NCBI GenBank assembly: GCA_002338715.1
Contig: DDIR01000147.1
Location: 1 to 50,076 of the forward strand
Source: Phycisphaerales bacterium UBA1845
Lineage (GTDB): Bacteria > Planctomycetota > Phycisphaerae > UBA1845
Direction: 5' to 3'
Length of the DNA: 50,076 nucleotides
Positions 44,816 through 50,076 of the stretch are shown here, one piece after another (position 1 is the stretch's first letter; every line of letters starts with the position of its first letter). The notes below the pieces were generated by a model. That model did no database searches. It saw only the letters and a program-made list of their open reading frames with translations, and was not told where the DNA came from. The position numbers and the translations under genes were made by a program.

Positions 44816-47484
44816 GCGAATCGAGGCACGATCAAATCGGCGAACATTTCCTGAAGGCGCGCGAACTTTCCGCCGACGCCCGACGCCAATACCTCGACGC
44901 AATCAAAGCCGCCGATCCCGACCTCGCCAGCGAAGTCGAATCACTCTTGCGAGCGGATGAGCAGGAACTCGCCGTCCTCGACGAAACCGATGCAGGCGGA
45001 TTCTCGAAGCGACTGCACACCGGCGCTGGCGATGACCTTGTGGGACAAACGCTCGGTCGATACACCATCATTCGCATCATCGCCTCCGGGGGGATGGGAA
45101 CGGTTTACGAAGCCACGCAGGAAAAACCCCGACGCACGGTGGCTGTCAAAGTCATGAAACGGGGGCTGGCATCGCCGTCGGCGCTTCGGCGTTTTGAAGT
45201 TGAAGCGCAGATCCTTGGTCAGTTGCAGCATCCCGGTATCGCCCAGGTTTTCGAGGCGAATGTGCACGAGGGCGAAGGCGGCCGCATTCCGTTTTTTGTG
45301 ATGGAATTCATTCCCGACGCGCTCACGATCACCGAATACGCGAAGCGCAACAATCTCACGCTTCCTGCACGACTCGAACTATTCGCCCGTATTTGCGACG
45401 CAGTCCACCATGGTCATCAAAAAGGTGTGATCCACCGCGACCTGAAACCGGGCAACGTGCTCGTGGACGCAACCGGTCAGCCGAAAATCATCGACTTCGG
45501 CGTCGCCCGCGCCACCGACATCGATGTTCAAATCACGACGATGCAAACCGACGTCGGCCAACTCATCGGCACGCTCGCATACATGAGCCCCGAGCAAGTC
45601 ACGGGCAATCCGCAGGCGATCGACACGCGGTCCGACGTGTACGGTCTCGGCGTCGTCTTGTACGAATTGCTATCAGGTCGCATGCCTCAGGACCTGACCA
45701 ATCGCTCGTTGATCGAAGCAGCTCGCATCATTCAGGAAACCGATCCATCGCGACTGAGCGCCATCAGCACGGCTTATCGCGGTGACGTTGAAACGATCGT
45801 GGCCAAGGCGATGGAGAAGGACAAAGAGCGCCGGTATCAGTCAGCCGCCGAACTCGCCGGCGACATTCGGCGCTTCCTTGGCAATCAGCCCATCATGGCC
45901 AGGCCGGCCAGCACGACGTATCAACTGAAGAAATTCGCAAAGCGCAACAAAGGTCTGGTGGCTGCGGGCGCGGTAGCGCTTTTGTTTTTGATCGTCGGGC
46001 TGATCGCAACCACCTGGTACGCCTACCGCGCTTCGCATGAGCGGGATGTCGCCATTGAAGCCAAACGCAAGATGCAGTTGGAAACCGACAAAGCCAACGC
46101 GATCAACGATTTTTTGATCAACGACCTGCTGAGCGCGGCTGACCCGGTTCAAGGCATCGGTCACGACGTGACGATCGTTCGGGCGTTGGAGGTATCGGAA
46201 GAAAAAATCGCCGAAGCGTTTAAATCCCAGCCGGAAGTCGAGGTGTCGGTGCGGCAGACGATCGGGAATGTGGCGATGCGCATCGGACGTCTCGATCAAG
46301 CCGAAGATGAATTTCGCCGGGCGTTGGCGCTGTTGGAAGCAGCGCCGCAAGTTGACGAGCAGGAAGTCGCCCGCACCAAGGAGCGACTCGCGTTCACATT
46401 GCGAAAACGAGGGCAAATCAAGGAAGCGATCCAACTGTTTGAAGAACTCGTGGACTTTTGGCGCGGGCGGGCAGACGAAAACCCGACCAAGTTAGCCGAC
46501 GCGCTACACGGCTTGGGTTCGGCGGTTTATGTGGATGAAACGGAGGGTCATCTTGAGCGTGCAGAAAGCATCATCCGCGAAGCCCTCGCGATCTACGAAG
46601 AAAAACTCGGGCCCGAGCATCCGTCGACGCTCGATTCTTTGGGCCAACTGTCGAATGCGCTTTACAGTCAAGGCAAGATCGAAGAATCGCTCGCCATTCA
46701 CAACCGCATCCTCGAGATTCAAATCAAACAGCACGGCCGCGATCACTACGATGTCGCCCGCTATAAGTACGACTTAGCCGTCATCAACATGAAGATCAAG
46801 AACTACGACGCGGCTGACACACTGCTTACCGAATGCGAAGAAACGATGCGAAAGGCAGCGGGTGAAGCCAACCCGATTGTGGCCAAGGCGCTCGGACAAC
46901 ACGGTCGACTTTACGCCAAGCAGGGCGACCATCACAAAGCAGAACCGTACTACGTTGAAGCGCTTCACATCCAACATGAACATCTCGACCCCAATCACGA
47001 AGATCTCGCGTGGACGCTGACATACCTGGCCCGAACGCGAATGGCCCTCGAGAAATTCTCGGCGGCTGAACCGATCTGGCAGGAAGCGTACGAATCGGCC
47101 AAGGCAACCGAAGGCGAAACCAGCATGCGGGCGGCGATCCGACTGTTCGACTGGGGAACATGCCAAGTCAGTCAATCCAAGTACGAAGAAGCCGAGCCAA
47201 AACTTCGAACGGCCATGAAGCTATTCGAAGGCATCTTCGAACCGGACTCCATCATGATCAATCGAGCCCGCGTCCAGCTAGCAATCTGCCTCACACACAA
47301 GCAAGCGTTCGACGAAGCGGAACAGTTGCTCAGCGATGCGTACAATTCTGTTTCAAGCGCCGAAGCACCCGACCCCGAATTGCTTAAGCTGGTCATCGAC
47401 GCCTATGTCAAACTCTTTGAAGAATCGAAGCATCCCGAAGACGCAGCAATTTGGAAAGCCAAACGCGGTGCCACGGGCGCATAA
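44812..47484 (+). CDS. Receptor-like Ser/Thr protein kinase with TPR region
   Basis: An 890-aa Hanks-type kinase. The N-terminal extension (1-80) is followed by a kinase domain at about residues 82-355 with ASGGMGTVYE, K113 in VAVKVMK, HRDLKPGN (D210), DFGVAR (D228) and GTLAYMSPEQ. One membrane helix lies at about 381-403. The remaining half is a TPR array (about 430-880), including repeats of the form AEPYYVEALHIQHEHLDPNH that resemble kinesin-light-chain-type TPRs. It overlaps the sigma factor gene by 4 bp. By analogy with other sigma/kinase pairs it probably controls that sigma factor in response to an external or envelope cue. Confidence 0.94.
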   Translation: MSESRHDQIGEHFLKARELSADARRQYLDAIKAADPDLASEVESLLRADEQELAVLDETDAGGFSKRLHTGAGDDLVGQTLGRYTIIRIIASGGMGTVYEATQEKPRRTVAVKVMKRGLASPSALRRFEVEAQILGQLQHPGIAQVFEANVHEGEGGRIPFFVMEFIPDALTITEYAKRNNLTLPARLELFARICDAVHHGHQKGVIHRDLKPGNVLVDATGQPKIIDFGVARATDIDVQITTMQTDVGQLIGTLAYMSPEQVTGNPQAIDTRSDVYGLGVVLYELLSGRMPQDLTNRSLIEAARIIQETDPSRLSAISTAYRGDVETIVAKAMEKDKERRYQSAAELAGDIRRFLGNQPIMARPASTTYQLKKFAKRNKGLVAAGAVALLFLIVGLIATTWYAYRASHERDVAIEAKRKMQLETDKANAINDFLINDLLSAADPVQGIGHDVTIVRALEVSEEKIAEAFKSQPEVEVSVRQTIGNVAMRIGRLDQAEDEFRRALALLEAAPQVDEQEVARTKERLAFTLRKRGQIKEAIQLFEELVDFWRGRADENPTKLADALHGLGSAVYVDETEGHLERAESIIREALAIYEEKLGPEHPSTLDSLGQLSNALYSQGKIEESLAIHNRILEIQIKQHGRDHYDVARYKYDLAVINMKIKNYDAADTLLTECEETMRKAAGEANPIVAKALGQHGRLYAKQGDHHKAEPYYVEALHIQHEHLDPNHEDLAWTLTYLARTRMALEKFSAAEPIWQEAYESAKATEGETSMRAAIRLFDWGTCQVSQSKYEEAEPKLRTAMKLFEGIFEPDSIMINRARVQLAICLTHKQAFDEAEQLLSDAYNSVSSAEAPDPELLKLVIDAYVKLFEESKHPEDAAIWKAKRGATGA

Positions 47485-47487
47485 GAA

Positions 47488-47531
47488 ACCGTCAACGCTT
47501 CCCAGTGGCTTGCTGGTGAAACGTTGACGGT
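47488..47531. terminator. Hairpin between convergent genes
   Basis: A perfect 10-bp stem (ACCGTCAACG at 47488-47497 with CGTTGACGGT at 47522-47531) around a 24-nt loop, 4 nt after the kinase stop and 79 bp before the stop of the minus-strand PEP-CTERM gene. No T-run. It is probably a bidirectional terminator or transcript-end hairpin. Confidence 0.55.
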
Positions 47532-47609
47532 GCCAAGCAATCAATCCGATTGATTCGCCATCTGCGGTCGGCAACGGATTTCTGCAATCTGGTCTTACCC
47601 TAAGCTGCG

Positions 47610-48224
47610 TTAGCTCGCGCGGCGTCGCGTTCTGCGAAGGACCCCAACGCTCAGCATCATGACCATCAGACCGGTTGTCGGTTCGGGGGTGACGACGAAC
47701 GAAAGCGTGAATGGGGCTGAGTCTGCGTGCAAGCCGTCTTGATCGGTCAGGGTGAACTCGGCTGACAGAATCGTTCCGATCGGCGTGCCTGGGTCGGCGA
47801 CGAACGTGAGGTGCTGATGCCAAAGCAGGCCCGACCCTTCCGGTGCACCGACGAATTCGTGCAGCGCGCCGTCCACTTCAAGAATTGGCGACAGGCCCTG
47901 GGTGTACATCGAGAACCCCGCATCGAAACTCTCACGACGCAGCGAAACACCGGAGATGCTTTCCAGTGCGTACGCGCCATCGCCGGGCCGATCCGTCCCC
48001 TCGCCATCCCATCCGGGTTCGATCGAACCATAGAAACCCGCAAGCGGTCCCGTTTCGATCAGCGGCAGTTCGTACGGCTGAAACACCTGCGAGGGATACT
48101 GAATGTCGAGAACCTGCTGGGCGCTGCCATCGTGATGGATGTTGAAATCGATCAACGTCGCCCGAGCCGATGCGGCGCACATGAGAACCGCACACATTGA
48201 CAATGCAAAAAACGTCTTCTTCAT
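47610..48224 (-). CDS. PEP-CTERM protein
   Basis: A 204-aa exported protein. A signal peptide (MKKTFFALSMCAVLMCAASA) is followed by a beta-rich domain without a recognised name, and by a C-terminal sorting signal: PEP (in VTPEPTTG), a hydrophobic helix and an RRTRRR cluster. The signal helix is somewhat Met-rich but otherwise standard. The gene starts 23 bp after the stop of the preceding 48248-49735 gene, so it is the last gene of a minus-strand operon of secreted proteins. Exosortase itself is not in the window. Confidence 0.88.
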   Translation of the reverse strand: MKKTFFALSMCAVLMCAASARATLIDFNIHHDGSAQQVLDIQYPSQVFQPYELPLIETGPLAGFYGSIEPGWDGEGTDRPGDGAYALESISGVSLRRESFDAGFSMYTQGLSPILEVDGALHEFVGAPEGSGLLWHQHLTFVADPGTPIGTILSAEFTLTDQDGLHADSAPFTLSFVVTPEPTTGLMVMMLSVGVLRRTRRRAS

Positions 48225-48247
48225 CTTTTCCTTCCTCCTCTTGAAGT

Positions 48248-49735
48248 TTATGGCGCCAATCCGAAGCGCCGTTGAAATTCGCTGAAGTCCAACAGATCAA
48301 CATCGTCGTCGAAATCAAAATCAAACACGTAGCAATCTTCGTCCGACACAAAGTCGGCTGGCCCATCACCGCAGTCGGGCCAAGCCAGCGTGTCGGCGTC
48401 ATCGACCAAACCGCTGTCGTCGAAGTCACCGGTCGGGCAAAGTCGTTCTTTCATCGCCGAGATCGCGAACACGCCAACCACACCGCTTCCCGTGTAGTCA
48501 TCAAGGGTGATGCCGATCAGCTCGCGCGTTGGATCAACGGGAAACGTGACCCGCTGAAAATAGAAGCTGTCGCCCGATACCGTGTCGATGCCCGCGCCGT
48601 CGCTGCGTACAAATCCTCCACCAACGCGCGTCCCGCTGCGACCGACGGAAAGAATCGGGAGCGGGTTCGTGGTGATGTGCCAATCGTGCAGCGGAAAGTA
48701 CAACGGGTTAACTGCCGCCCGGCGGATGATGATGATCTGGTCAGCACCGGTAGCGTAGTTCATGCGGGCGACGAGCGAGTCGGCATTGGAAAACGCGCCC
48801 GCGCTGCCGAGCAGCATCTCGACGCTTTCGTACATCCCGCTTTGATCCGCAACCGTCAGGTCAACGACTGCCTGCGACGTAAGCGAACCGTTGTCGAACA
48901 GGCAGTTGGCGAGCATCCCCTCCAGGTGCTCGCCGCCTGGCCCGCCCAATTCAAAAACATCAACCCGCCCATCGATCGGCAACCCCTGGTCGGTGCCATA
49001 CGCCCCGTTGATCACCCATGAATAACCGGCATCAAACGAAAGCGGCGAATCCCCGTCGCCACTATCAACGACGTCCGCATTGAATACGCCTGTCAGGTCA
49101 AATCGAATCGGGCGCACGCATGGCGGCGTCGATGCAAACGACAATGAGAATTCCTCTGATTCGAAAAAGAAGTCCGACACGAAGCGCTGGCTCATTTGAT
49201 ACGTGCCGGCTCGCCGCATCATCCAAAGGGGATGCACATGACCGGCTGACTGGTTCGCGTAGTACCACTCGTCGCCATCTTCAGCCATCGCAAGCAGACC
49301 GAACGGGTCGGCCATCACCAAATGCACGTCGCTGGGCCAATGGATGCGTTGCAAGCCAACCTCAAACGGCTGACCGCCGGTGTGAGCGGTGGTCATCGCG
49401 TGGCATGGGTTGGCTGAGTCGACGTAGTCCAAACCCGGTGCGTCTTCGACATAGCAAAACCCGCCGTATTCCGGACGCGCGAGCAGCGAGTTCGTCGCCA
49501 ACCGAGTCAGTTCAGTCACTTCACCGGGTACGGTTGGTTCGGTCTCGCCCGGTGGGATGGGGCTGCCGATCCGCACATCAGGCAAAACAAAAAGTCGCAG
49601 CGGTTCGAGTGTCGGGCATGAGCCGGTTCCGTTCGGGTCGACTGGACTGTGCCCCACGACAATCCCTTCGTGGGCCTCAGTCGGCGTCACGATGAAGGCG
49701 GTGATGGTCAGCATCAGTATGGCGCGGTATTTCAC
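48248..49735 (-). CDS. Secreted protein with dockerin-like tail, 495 aa
   Basis: The GTG at 49735 begins a clear signal peptide (VKYRAILMLTITAFIVTPTEA) and has AAGGAA six bases upstream; the longer open frame to 49996 is read in another frame of the upstream gene and is rejected. The mature part is beta-rich, with a His-containing start (HEGIVVGHSP) and no recognised catalytic domain. The last 55 residues form a dockerin-like pair of Asp-rich loops (GDFDDSGLVDDADT and DFDFDDDVDLLDF), as in the GH16 and FG-GAP proteins of this window. It starts 10 bp after the stop of the upstream H-X9-DG gene. Confidence 0.82.
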   Translation of the reverse strand: MKYRAILMLTITAFIVTPTEAHEGIVVGHSPVDPNGTGSCPTLEPLRLFVLPDVRIGSPIPPGETEPTVPGEVTELTRLATNSLLARPEYGGFCYVEDAPGLDYVDSANPCHAMTTAHTGGQPFEVGLQRIHWPSDVHLVMADPFGLLAMAEDGDEWYYANQSAGHVHPLWMMRRAGTYQMSQRFVSDFFFESEEFSLSFASTPPCVRPIRFDLTGVFNADVVDSGDGDSPLSFDAGYSWVINGAYGTDQGLPIDGRVDVFELGGPGGEHLEGMLANCLFDNGSLTSQAVVDLTVADQSGMYESVEMLLGSAGAFSNADSLVARMNYATGADQIIIIRRAAVNPLYFPLHDWHITTNPLPILSVGRSGTRVGGGFVRSDGAGIDTVSGDSFYFQRVTFPVDPTRELIGITLDDYTGSGVVGVFAISAMKERLCPTGDFDDSGLVDDADTLAWPDCGDGPADFVSDEDCYVFDFDFDDDVDLLDFSEFQRRFGLAP

Positions 49736-49745
49736 GGGCGATTCC

Positions 49746-50076
49746 TTACTTGGGTTTCCCTTTGGGGTTCCAATGATCGTGCAGCACGGTGTCTTTGGTT
49801 TCGTTGAGCTTGAACGTCCAATCGAATGCGAGCGGTTCTGCGTGGGCGTCGGCGAACGTGTAGTTGGCTTTTTTTCGATGGCGTTCGAGCGCGACCGATT
49901 CTTCCGGTTCGGATGTCGGCGTACCGGTGAGCGGATTCGGAATCCACTGATCCGCGTGAATGTGGTCGGCGAAGTCCTCGTAGCCCTTGGTCTCAACGTT
50001 TTCGCCGAAGTGAACCGTCTGTTGTGGATGCGGCGTGAGGTCGCGCCGGACGAAACCGTAGCGCGGCGTCGGGTCG
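49746..50076 (-). CDS. C-terminal end of an H-X9-DG-type pseudopilin-like protein (partial)
   Basis: The minus strand reads open from the right edge to a TAA at 49746-49748, giving about 110 residues of a truncated protein. The stretch ERHRKKANYTFADAHAEPL matches the H-X9-DG C-terminal motif of planctomycete prepilin-like (DUF1559-type) proteins, with Ala replacing the usual Gly after the Asp. The N-terminal part, where a prepilin cleavage site would be expected, lies outside the window. It heads the operon with the two secreted-protein genes that follow. Confidence 0.75.
   Translation of the reverse strand, partial: DPTPRYGFVRRDLTPHPQQTVHFGENVETKGYEDFADHIHADQWIPNPLTGTPTSEPEESVALERHRKKANYTFADAHAEPLAFDWTFKLNETKDTVLHDHWNPKGKPK

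Overview
The window most likely comes from a member of the Planctomycetota, probably near the Phycisphaerae. This is inferred from gene content: two ECF sigma factor / Ser-Thr kinase-TPR pairs, two PEP-CTERM proteins, three large secreted proteins ending in a dockerin-like tail, a protein ending in an H-X9-DG-type motif, and a 23S rRNA with no 16S rRNA beside it. No plasmid, phage, IS or CRISPR signature was seen.

Left end (1-3494): the 5' part of a 23S rRNA on the minus strand, with its own promoter, a boxA-like site and a 147-nt hairpin extension at the helix 45 position, then a tRNA with anticodon CAT. A 42-nt copy of the tRNA 3' end (39 of 42 identical) recurs at 13576-13617. The 10 kb between them (3495-13617) therefore has the layout of an integrated island, although no integrase is visible. 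It holds an ECF sigma factor and a receptor-like Ser/Thr kinase on the minus strand, and divergently a papain-like cysteine protease, two lipoproteins (one with two alpha/beta-hydrolase-like halves) and a small membrane protein. This is the best candidate for an undescribed system here.

Middle (13700-23570): a NERD-domain membrane protein, two divergent DUF2294 genes separated by a strong intrinsic terminator that may be an attenuator or the end of a small RNA, an IscA/HesB-like protein, an acyl-lipid/acyl-CoA desaturase, a hemerythrin-like protein that has lost most metal ligands, a helical protein, a DUF502 membrane protein overlapping a GH130 glycosidase, and a hypothetical gene in a gene-poor 1.7 kb.

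Right half (23570-50076): a metal-type RND efflux operon (outer membrane factor, a 32-residue hydrophobic ORF, adaptor, pump), divergent from an OmpR-type regulator and histidine kinase, with a cop-box-like palindrome between them that suggests copper or silver response. Next come a secreted GH16 glucanase with a nested carbohydrate-binding-like module, a PEP-CTERM protein, a secreted agmatine-deiminase-family enzyme and a second two-component system, the last two flanked by inverted copies of a REP-like palindrome. Then follow a large FG-GAP/dockerin protein, a second sigma factor/kinase pair, and a minus-strand operon of secreted proteins running off the right edge.
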